Shown here in pieces: positions 1-9,378 of a stretch of 64,000 nucleotides of DNA. The notes below the pieces were generated by a model, which was not told the origin of the DNA, did no database searches, and saw only the letters and a list, made by a program, of their open reading frames with translations. A program made the translations under genes and the position numbers. The stretch is from Scheffersomyces stipitis CBS 6054 (Eukaryota; Ascomycota; Pichiomycetes; Serinales; Debaryomycetaceae), in contig NC_009068.1 of the NCBI RefSeq assembly GCF_000209165.1, forward strand, positions 310,001-374,000, in the 5' to 3' direction. Each line of letters opens with the position of its first letter. Position 1 is the stretch's first letter.

Positions 1-1562
1 TTGTTGTGCCATCTTCTGCAAACAGTCAAACCACTTTGACATCTACTGGAACTGGATCGGAAACTTCTACTGTAACCGAAACTGCTAGTCCAGGTGGTAC
101 TGACACTGTCGTCGTTGTTGTGCCATCTTCTGCAAACAGTCAAACCACTTTAACATCTACTGGCACTGGATCAGAAACTTCTACTGTAACCGAAACTGCT
201 AGTCCAGGTGGTACTGACACTGTCGTCGTTGTTGTACCATCTTCTGCTTCATCATCTTCTGGTCCAAAGCTATGCCTTAGAGATGGCGAAGGATGTCCTG
301 AACCAACGGAATACACAACTACTTTTACAACCACCGAACCTGATGGATCAGTGGAAACCGAAAGTGGTGTCGTATTGATTTCTACTGATGATTCCGGTAG
401 CTGGTTCACAACAACTTCTCTCTTCCCAGAATCAACAGCTGAACCAACTGAATACACAACAACCTTCACAACCACCGAACCTGATGGATCAGTGGAAACC
501 GAAAGTGGTGTCGTATTGATTTCTACTGATGATTCCGGTAGCTGGTTCACAACAACTTCTCTCTTCCCAGAATCAACAGCTGAACCAACTGAATACACAA
601 CAACCTTCACAACCACCGAACCTGATGGATCAGTGGAAACCGAAAGTGGTGTCGTGTTGATTTCTACTGATGATTCCGGTAGCTGGTTCACAACAACTTC
701 TCTCTTCCCAGAACCTTCGAATGCTGAACCAACTGAATACACAACTACTTTCGCAACCACCGAACCTGATGGATCAGTGGAAACCGAAAGTGGTGTCGTA
801 TTGATTTCTACTGATGATTCCGGTAGCTGGTTCACAACAACTTCTCTCTTCCCAGAACCATCGACTGCTACCCTGTGGGAATACGTGACATCAACCGTTG
901 TTGACTGTCCACTCACTGTCTGCGTTAAGGGTAAATGTGCCACTGAGACAACTTCTTCCACTCAAGTAGTAACAGTGACAGTCTGTCCAGTTTGTGAACA
1001 CAAGCCTACTGAGGGCGCTCCAGGAGCCCCTGCCCCAGCTACTACAGAAGCTGCTGCTCCAGGTGGTGCTAAGCCAGCTGCTCCGGAAGCCGCTACTCCT
1101 GCTTCTGTTGCCAAACCAGCCACAACTGTTGCTGCTAAGCCAGAAACTACTGCTGGTGCTCCAGCTCCAGAAGCTGCTAATCCAGAAACTACTGCTGGTG
1201 CTCCAGCTCCAGAAGCTGCTAAGCCAGAAACTACTGCTGGTGCCCCAGCTCCAGAAGCTGCTAAGCCTGAAACTACTGCTGGTGCCCCAGCTCCAGAAGC
1301 TGCTAAGCCAGAAACTACTGCTGGTGCCCCAGCTCCAGAAGCTGCTAAGCCAGAAACTACTGCTAGTGCTGAAGAAGCTTCCCAATCTTTGACTGTTGCA
1401 GCTGAATCTGCTGCAAGTGCAGTTCCTTCTGTTTCTGCAGTTGCTCCTTCTCCAGCTGAACAACCATCTTCTGTATCTACATTCGAAGGTGCTGCCTCGT
1501 TGGCCACCTACAACAAGGTCGTCTTTGCTTTTATTGCATTTGTACCCTTGCTCTTTGTTTAG
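1..1562 (+). CDS. GPI-anchored cell-wall adhesin/flocculin-like protein, 5'-truncated by the window edge
   Basis: The reading frame is open from the first base (codons in the phase of position 3) to TAG at 1560-1562, so about 520 C-terminal residues are present; signal peptide and any ligand-binding head lie outside. The protein is Thr/Ser-rich and built from three families of tandem repeats: two 38-residue units, four 47-48-residue units beginning EPTEYTTTF, then a linker with clustered cysteines (motifs VDCPLTVC and TVTVCPVC), and five to six copies of [14 protein letters not shown]. The end has the form of a GPI signal: small residues (EGAASLA), a short spacer, and a hydrophobic tail ending [10 protein letters not shown]. 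This architecture is that of yeast Flo/Als/Hyr-type wall proteins, heavily O-mannosylated and covalently linked to glucan. It probably mediates adhesion or flocculation; the ligand cannot be inferred. The unit resembles flocculin repeats in style only, so no specific orthologue is claimed. Confidence 0.85.
   Translation, partial: VVPSSANSQTTLTSTGTGSETSTVTETASPGGTDTVVVVVPSSANSQTTLTSTGTGSETSTVTETASPGGTDTVVVVVPSSASSSSGPKLCLRDGEGCPEPTEYTTTFTTTEPDGSVETESGVVLISTDDSGSWFTTTSLFPESTAEPTEYTTTFTTTEPDGSVETESGVVLISTDDSGSWFTTTSLFPESTAEPTEYTTTFTTTEPDGSVETESGVVLISTDDSGSWFTTTSLFPEPSNAEPTEYTTTFATTEPDGSVETESGVVLISTDDSGSWFTTTSLFPEPSTATLWEYVTSTVVDCPLTVCVKGKCATETTSSTQVVTVTVCPVCEHKPTEGAPGAPAPATTEAAAPGGAKPAAPEAATPASVAKPATTVAAKPETTAGAPAPEAANPETTAGAPAPEAAKPETTAGAPAPEAAKPETTAGAPAPEAAKPETTAGAPAPEAAKPETTASAEEASQSLTVAAESAASAVPSVSAVAPSPAEQPSSVSTFEGAASLATYNKVVFAFIAFVPLLFV
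9..236 (+). repeat. two tandem 114-bp coding repeats (adhesin repeat family A)
   Basis: Units 9-122 and 123-236 each encode 38 residues starting [10 protein letters not shown] and ending in a run of Val. They differ by a few third-position changes. The array may extend upstream, because the window opens inside the Val run that precedes a unit. Confidence 0.9.
300..869 (+). repeat. four tandem ~141-bp coding repeats (adhesin repeat family B)
   Basis: Units start at 300, 441, 582 and 726 with codons for EPTEYTTTF and end in LFPESTA or LFPEPS(N/T)A. The third and fourth carry one extra residue. Units are almost identical at DNA level, including synonymous positions, which points to recent homogenisation and likely length variation between strains. 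Confidence 0.92.
1137..1373 (+). repeat. 42-bp coding repeats (adhesin repeat family [15 protein letters not shown])
   Basis: Copies start at 1137, 1179, 1221, 1263 and 1305, with a partial sixth from 1347. One copy has Asn in place of the first Lys. Pro/Ala/Thr-rich stalk repeats of this kind typically extend the wall-spanning part of an adhesin. Confidence 0.9.
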
Positions 1563-2422
1563 ACAATAGAGCTTGTCTCTTTTTTATTGTTTTAATTCTA
1601 AAGTAGGATTCAAGGAATACTTCGGTCTCTTGATACTAGCCAAGAGAACTTTTCTACAGATGACGACAAAATTATAACATTCTCAGGATTCGCTACCGGA
1701 CTTCATATTGGAATTCTTTCTTACCCTTTCTAACTCCTGTTCTCAGGATTCTTCGACTAATAGTTAATACACATACTTTTCTTATAGCCACAGTTTCTTT
1801 AGACTGCCCATACTTTCAATATATAAATTAACTATAACTTAATTTCGTTAATTATGATACCGACTTCAAGTCTTGAAACAATCCACTGCAACAAATGATG
1901 AAGAGCCAGTCAGGTTATCTTAATGATACAATGCGCTTAAGATGAAAGAAGAGAGTATAGCAAATCTTTGACCTTTGTCTCATGTCTCGGAGTTGTGTAT
2001 GTTGTGTCGCTCTCGGACCAATAATGACGCGAACATAATAAAAGTAAAAGTGTTGGCGGGGGAATTTCGGGAGCATTCACCCGAATAATAGACCTGGACA
2101 GAAAAGTCCTAGCATTGCATACTTACATGGCTTCATAAATCATATTGGAGCACCCCGGAGTTTACCTTTCATATGTGGGAAATCCTGGCTCGATTTATTG
2201 GCCGTGAGTCTCACCGAGAATACAACCCAATGCGGTATCCGCCAAAGCAATACAGATGTGCACCAATAAACTTGAAAAATTATTTAAACTCTGCAGTTAC
2301 CCAGTTCTTTCTCATCCCACCAAGTGCCTTTTGTGGATTGACTGTAGGCAATTTTCACTTTCCTCTGACGTTTTCAAATGCATTCTGGAGTTGAGTTTTT
2401 CACTATTTTTCGGACCTCTTCT
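1563..2422. other. intergenic region, adhesin 3' flank and CYB2-like promoter
   Basis: No gene is seen. A 12-bp direct repeat TTCTCAGGATTC occurs at 1680-1691 and 1740-1751, exactly 60 bp apart. The promoter half holds three CCAAT boxes and a GCGGGG element, listed separately. A short open frame at 2173-2394 has no recognisable features. Confidence 0.6.
2018..2267 (+). promoter_or_regulatory. CCAAT boxes (2018-2022, 2227-2231, 2263-2267) and GCGGGG (2056-2061) upstream of the CYB2-like gene
   Basis: Three forward CCAAT pentamers lie 156-405 bp before the favoured ATG. CCAAT binds the Hap2/3/4/5 complex, which activates respiratory genes including CYB2 in Saccharomyces. GCGGGG matches the core of Mig1-type glucose repressor sites. 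The match is by short consensus only, so this is a plausible inference for a respiratory, glucose-repressed gene rather than a demonstrated site. Confidence 0.35.
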
Positions 2423-4123
2423 ATGTTGAAACTGAAATATGCGTTTAGAAAGCCAGTGTTTAGTGCATCGCAGTGTCGATTATTTTCTAACCCCACATTT
2501 CGGCGAACTCCACTATATAGGTGGGATCTGAAAAGTCAAGATCGACCTCCGTTTTCATTTAAGTTGCCAACCTCGATTCTTTTTTTTCTGTCTGTATCAA
2601 CCTTTGTATACATTCACAGTTTCACTGATAATTCCATTCTCCTCGACACAGGAGAGAAACCTGGAGTCCCAGTAGAGGAACTCAGCAAGCACCTCACTCT
2701 TAAAGATGGTGTCTGGGTAGTCATCAATGGAGAAGTTTACGACTTGTCCGAATTCATAGCAGTGCATCCTGGTGGGGCTAAAATCGTCCTCCATTGTGCC
2801 GGAAAGGATGCCAGTGACATCTTCAATAAGTTCCATGCCAAAGACGTGTTTGAGAAGTTTCTCAGTGAAGACGCTCATCTTGGCCCTCTTATTGGCGAAG
2901 CTGAGAAGGCAGAGGATATTACAAACTCAGGTGACGAAGAAGAAAGACAGGAACGGATAAAGAATAAACCTCCCATCAACTCTGTTTACAATATTTCGGA
3001 CTTTGAGCATATCTCCAAGGAGATCTTGACCCCCAATGCCTGGGCATACTACTCCAGTGCTGCAGATGATGAATTCTCTTTGCGAGAAAACCACTACGCC
3101 TATCTGAGAATATTCTTCCACCCTAAGGTGTTGACAGATGTCCAGAATGTCGACATTTCTACTGAAATGTTGGGCTCAAAAGTTGATGCTCCTTTTTATT
3201 GTTCTGCAGCTGCCCAGGCAAGATTGGGTCATCCCGATGGAGAAATATCAATTGCCAGAGGGTGTGGAAGAGAGAACATTATCCAGATGATTTCAAGCAG
3301 CTCTTCAAACACGTTTGATGAAATTCTTGATGCTGCCCGTCCGGATCAGCCGCAATGGTTTCAATTGTATGTCTTGCCAGATAGAAGCTTCAGTTACAAG
3401 ATGATCGACAAGTGCAAGCTCAGAGGCATCAAGGGGATTTTTGTCACCGTCGATACTGCCTTGTTAGGAAGACGTGAGAAGGACATGAGATTCAGAATGT
3501 TTGATAATGACAACGACGATCTAGAGACTGAAAGTCTTGCCAAAGAGAAAGATCCCATAATGTCATTCAAGGATCCAGGATTGACTTGGGACGACATCCG
3601 TAAGTTCAAGCAAGCTACGGATATTCCCATTGTCATCAAAGGTGTGCAGAGAGTTGACGACGTTCTTCTAGCCATTGAGAACAATATAGACGGAGTTGTG
3701 CTCTCTAACCACGGCGGGAGACAGTTGGATTTTTCAAGAGCGCCTATTGAAGTATTGGCCGACGTGAATAAGGTGTTAAAGCAGAAAAACTTGGAAAACA
3801 AAATCGAAATCTACATCGACGGTGGGGTTAGACGTGGAAGTGATGTGATCAAAGCATTGTGTCTTGGCGCCAAAGGCGTAGGTTTAGGACGTGCTTTTCT
3901 CTATGCTAATTCGTGCTACGGAGAGAAGGGAGTGGTCAAGGCAATTAGAATGTTGAAAGAAGAGATGACTCTCGACATGAAGCTTTTAGGAGTCTCCAAC
4001 ATCAGCCAATTGACTCCAGAGCTCCTCGATTTGAGAAGATTACAGGGCGGTTCTCACCATTCTGATCACCTATATAATTCAGCCTACGAGCCTCTCACCC
4101 CAGCCAAATTTCTTGATGAGTGA
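2423..4123 (+). CDS. CYB2: flavocytochrome b2, L-lactate dehydrogenase (cytochrome), mitochondrial intermembrane space
   Basis: Oxidises L-lactate to pyruvate and passes electrons to cytochrome c. Counting from the favoured Met (566 residues): a basic presequence (1-35), a hydrophobic sorting segment around 50-67 as in yeast Cyb2, then a cytochrome b5 domain with HPGG at 115-118 (haem ligands His115 and His138), then the FMN alpha-hydroxyacid dehydrogenase barrel. In the barrel I see AWAYYSSAADDE, KGV with Lys406, SNHGGRQLD with catalytic His430 and Arg433, and the FMN-phosphate loop DGGVRRG at 466-472. An in-frame ATG 45 bp upstream (2378) would put an acidic-free but non-basic stretch first; the downstream Met gives the better targeting peptide. 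Residue 228 is encoded by CTG in AY-x-RIFF, where glycolate oxidases have Ser. Yeasts often have several CYB2 paralogues, so lactate specificity is inferred. Confidence 0.92.
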   Translation: MLKLKYAFRKPVFSASQCRLFSNPTFRRTPLYRWDLKSQDRPPFSFKLPTSILFFLSVSTFVYIHSFTDNSILLDTGEKPGVPVEELSKHLTLKDGVWVVINGEVYDLSEFIAVHPGGAKIVLHCAGKDASDIFNKFHAKDVFEKFLSEDAHLGPLIGEAEKAEDITNSGDEEERQERIKNKPPINSVYNISDFEHISKEILTPNAWAYYSSAADDEFSLRENHYAYLRIFFHPKVLTDVQNVDISTEMLGSKVDAPFYCSAAAQARLGHPDGEISIARGCGRENIIQMISSSSSNTFDEILDAARPDQPQWFQLYVLPDRSFSYKMIDKCKLRGIKGIFVTVDTALLGRREKDMRFRMFDNDNDDLETESLAKEKDPIMSFKDPGLTWDDIRKFKQATDIPIVIKGVQRVDDVLLAIENNIDGVVLSNHGGRQLDFSRAPIEVLADVNKVLKQKNLENKIEIYIDGGVRRGSDVIKALCLGAKGVGLGRAFLYANSCYGEKGVVKAIRMLKEEMTLDMKLLGVSNISQLTPELLDLRRLQGGSHHSDHLYNSAYEPLTPAKFLDE

Positions 4124-6311
4124 AAATTCTCTCAAATAAAGCATCATAGAATTATATATAGGAAGCAATGAACTGATTTACTTATCTCGTATATATGAAT
4201 CTGTAGAAGGCGTCACTTCGAATGTGTTCTATGTGAGGGAGATTCTCGCTTAGAGGAGATGGTTGTGCTTTTTTTCAGAAAGAGATAGCCGGAATTCACT
4301 TCCTATTTCGAATGCCCTGAGTTGCCTTGAAAGTTGTAGTTGGGAATCTTTAATTGGGCGAAGAGGGTGTGGCACTGTTGAGTTTCACTACTACAGATAC
4401 AGCAGATCAAGACGACCACCGAGGAACTACTCAAAATGCATAGAATTGAAATGAAAATTGTCCTTAGCCACTAGAGTTGTCGAGATATGGAATTAAGTGC
4501 TAGGCTTCTCAGGCGGTCGGATCAATGAGATGTCTAACAATAAGAGATATCCTACAAAGACTGCAGCTGCTCAGACAGTACAACTACAAGAGGAAAATTT
4601 CAGGGCTCATAAGAAATGTATTGGTCGATAAATGGCAGAGAAGGATGTAAGTAATGTAAGCATAAAAAAAAGTTTAAGGAGAATGAACATGTAGGGAGGA
4701 AGTATTATTCCACCGTACAAAAAATAATCGAAAAATTGCTGTGGCAATGCCGATATTCCAGCAGGTGCAATAGTGTATTTGAAGGAAGAGGCGGGAGTAA
4801 TTATAATCAGGATCTGTGGAAGAATGCAGCTGGTAGACTCAGTAGCCAATGAAGTTCTTCCAGTCCAATAATAGCACATTTTTGCAATCACAAAATTGTA
4901 GCAGAATATTATCGAAATTGGAAATAGAATATTAGCTGCAGCACACGCGTCAGGTCGAAAAAAATGAATCTGTCTAAAATTGTCTTTAGTGGGTTGGTGC
5001 AGGTGATGGAATGGTGGGAGATCTGATACAAGAGATCGGCAGACCAACATGCTGGGAAGAAGGGGCGTGTAGCATTTTTGTAAAATTATTCAGAGGGTAG
5101 TAATGGCAATAGTAATTTTTTTTTCTCCAAATTCTAATTAGAATGAAATAAACTAAATACGTTGAAAACTTGAACCATCTGTACTATGTCCCCGAAGTAA
5201 GGCGAGATTTCCACGATTTTTGCACAATGATACAGATGTTGGGGATATTCCACCAGCGACTAATAAGCTTCAACAAATAATACTTCAACATAAGCCACAA
5301 ACCAGGTGAACATTATGGGACGAAACTGTCCGCAACTGCAGCAACCGCAGTCTTCAACCAATCACTTGGAATATTCCCTAATACAGCATCTCGATCTGGA
5401 TCTCTAATACCACAACGCATGTGTCCCTACAACACTAGACTGCAGCAATCTCCAACCAGAGTCACGTCCTGTCCATCATCTTGGCTCAGTTAGTCCCTTG
5501 CACCTGGAATATTGTTGGGGAATCTATGCTAGGGTAGTGAACAATAGCTCACGTGAACTGAATACTGGTTGCGTCGAGGAGATCTCCATTGTTAACGATA
5601 CGCCATATTTCCGCCCAACCACAGCTAGCTTAGGGAGTACTGTAGATCTAGGAACGTAGTGGATACGGAAGATAGGATGGAGAAGCTGGCTCTCGTCCAG
5701 AGAATTTTTCATTTTTCGTGCTCATCACATCTCAGCGCCCATTCCATAGACGAGCTCATTCCATACCGTTGCTAAGTGACTTGGATACGAAGACAAATTC
5801 CAGTTCAATTCCAATAAGTCACTGTGAAGCTCTGAGCTTTTAGCGCAAGCCTAACCCTGCCTCGACTTCATACACTAGAGGTGGCCCCTTCCAAGTCGTA
5901 TTCTTCTGACAAAACCCTATTGTTCTCATTGTGACATCAACCTTCCATGTCTGTATGTAGAACATCCAAGCCTAAATTTCATTCTCTCTCCTCCTTCTCT
6001 AAGACCAGACACGTCCTGTTCTTTCATGGATGCACAATTTGCATTATGGTCCTGGAATTGTTGTTTGTCCTCGTTATATTTTTTATGCCTGTTATATTAT
6101 TTTTCAGCCATTTGATTTCGGAAGTTGCTACAGATTGGTTGACTCTTATCATGATATGGAGCCTAGGTCACCCAGATGGGCCCATGACTGTAGAATATAT
6201 AAGGACTTGATGCCCAAGAACCTGGCACATTGAAAATGTAGTTTGCGTGTATTCTAATTGACCTCGTTCTCTACGTTTATCTCCTTGGAGACCCTTGGTT
6301 GAAATCTCGAG
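4124..6311. other. 2.2-kb gene-poor intergenic region
   Basis: No convincing gene, tRNA or repeat array was found. The longest open frame (4607-5050, minus, 147 codons) is hydrophobic and compositionally unlike the neighbours. A palindromic TCACGTGA lies at 5549-5556. The last part must contain the promoter of the gene at 6312. It could also hold a non-coding RNA or decayed gene that cannot be recognised by eye. Confidence 0.5.
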
Positions 6312-7199
6312 ATGAATTTCTACTTAGTCCCGGCTGTGTCCTACCAGACTCAGCAGAAGTTGAAGGACCAATTAGGCAAGCGCAAACATCGCTCGTCAAA
6401 GCATTCTCAAAAGTCAGACCAATCTAAAGACTCTAACCAAAGTATCTTTAGCTCTTCTGTTAAATCAAGTAACGATTCCCATTCAATGGAAAATGCATCA
6501 TTTTGTAGTGCAAAAAGCGGAAGAAGTTCGTCGTTATATGAGATTGAAGAAGACAATATCTCAGATATCATATCTGAGTACATAGGAGACTCTCAAAGTA
6601 GACATTCTACTTCAAGACGCAATTCTCATCTGTCCATACCTCATTCGGTACAATCTGTACCTTCAAAGAAGTCTGCCACCAATCATGTCTTTAACTATGC
6701 TGGAAACGAAGAAATTGTCGCCTTCCTCGACCACAATAAGATGAAGACAAGACATCGTAGAAATCTTTCTTCTTCTACCACACAGAGCCTTTCCCCAAAA
6801 AAGTCTTCTTCATCTTCGGCCGATAGTATCTCACCAAAAAAGTCCTCAATGAAGAAGGAGGCTGTATATGGCTACGATTCTGAGATGAACAATATCCGTA
6901 TAAAAATGAAAAACGTCAGTGTAGTGGAGCCACAAGAACAAGAAGCAATTCCAGTGGAGGAGGAATACGTCCATAATCTTGTTCATTTTTCTGAAGACTC
7001 TGAGGATTCTGAAGACGAAGAAGAAATGGGTGCACAATTGACAAGGGTCTTTTCTGATGTCGATTCCATTTTCAGCAAGCAAGAGCCAAGGCACAAATCT
7101 ACCAGCTCTGCTACCTCTCCTTCCGAATTCTCGACCTCTTCTGAAGATTTAAAGCAGCCTGGTCCCAGACTCTCGAGATTCAGAAGAAAGTTTATTTGA
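6312..7199 (+). CDS. hypothetical Ser/Lys-rich protein, 295 residues
   Basis: I do not recognise a family. The product is hydrophilic and probably mostly disordered: about a fifth or more Ser, basic patches (LGKRKHRSSKHSQK near residue 25, SPKKSS twice around 160-180), and an acidic run EDSEDSEDEEEMG near 235-245. It ends with the basic cluster RLSRFRRKFI. Two short segments look more ordered: EEDNISDIISEYIGDSQS (about 80-97) and VFNYAGNEEIVAFLDHNKMK (about 125-144). There are many potential SP phosphosites and no signal peptide or membrane segment. The ATG at 6312 is the first in frame. Composition of this kind is common in regulators or scaffold proteins, but no role can be assigned. Confidence 0.7.
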   Translation: MNFYLVPAVSYQTQQKLKDQLGKRKHRSSKHSQKSDQSKDSNQSIFSSSVKSSNDSHSMENASFCSAKSGRSSSLYEIEEDNISDIISEYIGDSQSRHSTSRRNSHLSIPHSVQSVPSKKSATNHVFNYAGNEEIVAFLDHNKMKTRHRRNLSSSTTQSLSPKKSSSSSADSISPKKSSMKKEAVYGYDSEMNNIRIKMKNVSVVEPQEQEAIPVEEEYVHNLVHFSEDSEDSEDEEEMGAQLTRVFSDVDSIFSKQEPRHKSTSSATSPSEFSTSSEDLKQPGPRLSRFRRKFI

Positions 7200-7358
7200 C
7201 GGAAGCTGGCCTTTCATTCATTTCACTTCTCACCTTGCATTTTGGGATACCGTACTTACACTTCAATTCTACTGCTAATGTCAATATATACTAATTACTC
7301 TTAGAAACAAAACAAGACTCATGTAGGAATTACTGCTTTCTCACAAATTGCACAACAC

Positions 7359-8975
7359 TTAATAAATAGTCACTGCTACAATGCAGCCGTTAGAATTGAT
7401 CACCTCCAATATACACCTGCCATAACCATAGAGCTTGGACTGTCCCCAAGTCTTCACCTTTTCATCTTCCTTCCTTTCCAATTGACTGTCCAGCTTTGTT
7501 TTAGCACGTGTGGATTCATTGGGAAATTCAATTATGTCCAAGTCGTTGTCTATGAATTCTGACTCAATTCTGTTCAAAAGTACCGGAGTCAACTTCCTCA
7601 ATTCTTCGGGTAACTGGTGGAAATACATCTCTGAGTTGAATTTTATATCAGAACCAGTTTCACTGCCTGCAGTGATTTCCCAGTTACATCTGTTCCATTT
7701 CATGAAGTCTAAGCTTTCAGTAATGCCACCATTGTGAATGATGAATTTTTTAACGGTCGTACTAGATGCGTGCTGGTTTCTGCTAGATCTACTGGTATTC
7801 AAATCGTACAAAATATCAATACCGTATCTGAAGTAGTTGTGAAATTTATAGTGAGACATGTCGTTTTCGTTGGAAGACAACAATTCCTCAAATTGTGGTC
7901 CTGTAATCTTATTTCCATCCGCAGGGTGTACCAGCAAATGTTTATGGATCAACAATCGTGAATCAAATTTATTAAAGTAATCATCTGGAGGTCCCAAGAT
8001 GTTCAACACTTCCTGTTGAGTCGTTTTACCGATGACAATTGTTGCTGGAGTTTTATCGGATCCTTTAAAAGATATAGAGATTATCCCATCTTTCAAATTA
8101 GCATTTACAGACGATATCTCATCTTTGACTACGCTTTTTAAGGTAGATGTTTCAACGGATCCGGAGTTTTCCTTCACTTTTACAAACTCCTTTTCGAACT
8201 CACTCCACGAATTGCCCTTATAAAGAGCAATGGATAAACATCTTACGTCCGAGGCAGCGTCCCAATTCAATAAGGTAGACAAGATGAGATCATCGTCCTT
8301 GTTTTTGAGACTTTCCAAGAGCTGATCGTTGGCTATAGTGAACTTGAAAGAGATACCAGGATACGACAATATATACGTGTTGCAATCTTGGTTCAACTTT
8401 CCGGGATAAGTTGGACCAAAAATCTTGTTGTAGATCGCCTTGAAAGTCGGACCGTTAGACAACAATGCGTGGAACGTTGAGTTGGAAGATGCAGCTGACG
8501 AATAAGACGATGCCGTCTCCAAAATCGTGCTGGAAGATGAGTTTTTAGATAACGAAGGTGATCCAGAGACGGATGCAACACCAGAGTTGAGTTCTTCATT
8601 ACCGACGCCGCTTTCGCTGACTTCGCTGTTGTTAGTGGAAACGCTTTCGAATTCATTAAGACTTACTCCGTTATAAATTAACTTGAGAAGGCGGCTGTGA
8701 CGCGACGTCAACGTGCCGCTGCTATGCGAAGGACTGTCGACATCCAAAAATTCAATGAGCTCGAGCGTTTGCTGCTTCTTGTTGCTGAAAGTGAGTCGGA
8801 TGCCAAACTCCGTTGCTGTCACCACAATCGGTGTTTCCAAGTACTGGGAATTGGAGTAGCTGATTCGAAGTTTATAGTTGTACTTGTCCAAGTGCTTGAT
8901 AACATTATAGAGCGTATCGCCGAGCTTGATGTTGCCAATTCCTTCACCAGGAATGAGAGACGTCTCGTAGATCAT
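7359..8975 (-). CDS. PHAF1/UPF0183 (C16orf70-like) family protein
   Basis: The 538-residue product begins SLIPGEGIGNIKLGDTLYNVI, the characteristic start of the UPF0183 family, and later has the second family repeat ATIVIGKTTQQEVLNILGPPDD followed by FRYGIDILYDL. Human PHAF1 (C16orf70) forms a complex with BCAS3 that is recruited to phosphoinositides on forming autophagosomes; that is family knowledge from animals. The yeast protein has Ser/Thr-rich, probably disordered inserts (about residues 85-165), making it longer than the ~420-residue animal protein. The gene reads away from SNT2's 3' end on the same strand, with 403 bp between. S. cerevisiae has no clear orthologue as far as I recall, so function in yeast is open. 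Confidence 0.72.
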   Translation of the reverse strand: MIYETSLIPGEGIGNIKLGDTLYNVIKHLDKYNYKLRISYSNSQYLETPIVVTATEFGIRLTFSNKKQQTLELIEFLDVDSPSHSSGTLTSRHSRLLKLIYNGVSLNEFESVSTNNSEVSESGVGNEELNSGVASVSGSPSLSKNSSSSTILETASSYSSAASSNSTFHALLSNGPTFKAIYNKIFGPTYPGKLNQDCNTYILSYPGISFKFTIANDQLLESLKNKDDDLILSTLLNWDAASDVRCLSIALYKGNSWSEFEKEFVKVKENSGSVETSTLKSVVKDEISSVNANLKDGIISISFKGSDKTPATIVIGKTTQQEVLNILGPPDDYFNKFDSRLLIHKHLLVHPADGNKITGPQFEELLSSNENDMSHYKFHNYFRYGIDILYDLNTSRSSRNQHASSTTVKKFIIHNGGITESLDFMKWNRCNWEITAGSETGSDIKFNSEMYFHQLPEELRKLTPVLLNRIESEFIDNDLDIIEFPNESTRAKTKLDSQLERKEDEKVKTWGQSKLYGYGRCILEVINSNGCIVAVTIY

Positions 8976-9378
8976 GGGTAGTGAGCCAGAGTTAAAGGAT
9001 ATCGATATGGATTAAACAAAAGGGCCAAATCTCAATTTAAAGAAGCTGGCCAGTCAAAATCGAGTACAGAATCCAGAAAAATGGATTTAAGAGACCTTTG
9101 AAGACTTTGAGATAGTTTACTTAAATTGTGGTAGAAAGAAAGTGGCATATATTCACAATTTGTGTTTATTAAATCCGCATTGATAAGTCACCAGTAGTGC
9201 ACATAATATCCACATAGATAAGATGGGCTTATCGGAATTCCTGTGTACCAACACAAAATATTCGAATATGTCTATACTTTATTTCGCAGCCATTCATCTG
9301 ATGCTTCCATTTTGCAGGTATCCTTTCCTTTCATTCCTATTTAGATAAATTGTATGTTCATTTCTATATGCTACACGT
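8976..9378. other. intergenic region between SNT2 stop and PHAF1-like start
   Basis: This 403-bp AT-rich stretch contains the 3' flank of the minus-strand SNT2 gene and the promoter of the minus-strand PHAF1-like gene. I see no RNA gene, repeat or strong motif. Confidence 0.6.

Noticed and set aside
9..1373. CRISPR-like array
   Set aside because: The repeats are in-frame coding repeats of a eukaryotic wall protein with no unique spacers.
140..1507. Long minus-strand open frames (140-961, 891-1463, 962-1507) across the adhesin
   Set aside because: They are by-products of tandem repeats and Thr/Ser/Pro/Ala codon bias on the plus strand; their products are low-complexity mirror repeats with no family features.
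2378..2422. Upstream in-frame ATG of the CYB2-like gene
   Set aside because: It adds 15 residues that weaken the mitochondrial presequence; kept as an alternative, not the preferred start.
4607..5050. 147-codon minus-strand open frame in the CYB2 downstream gap
   Set aside because: Hydrophobic but without ordered family motifs; nucleotide composition resembles surrounding non-coding DNA.
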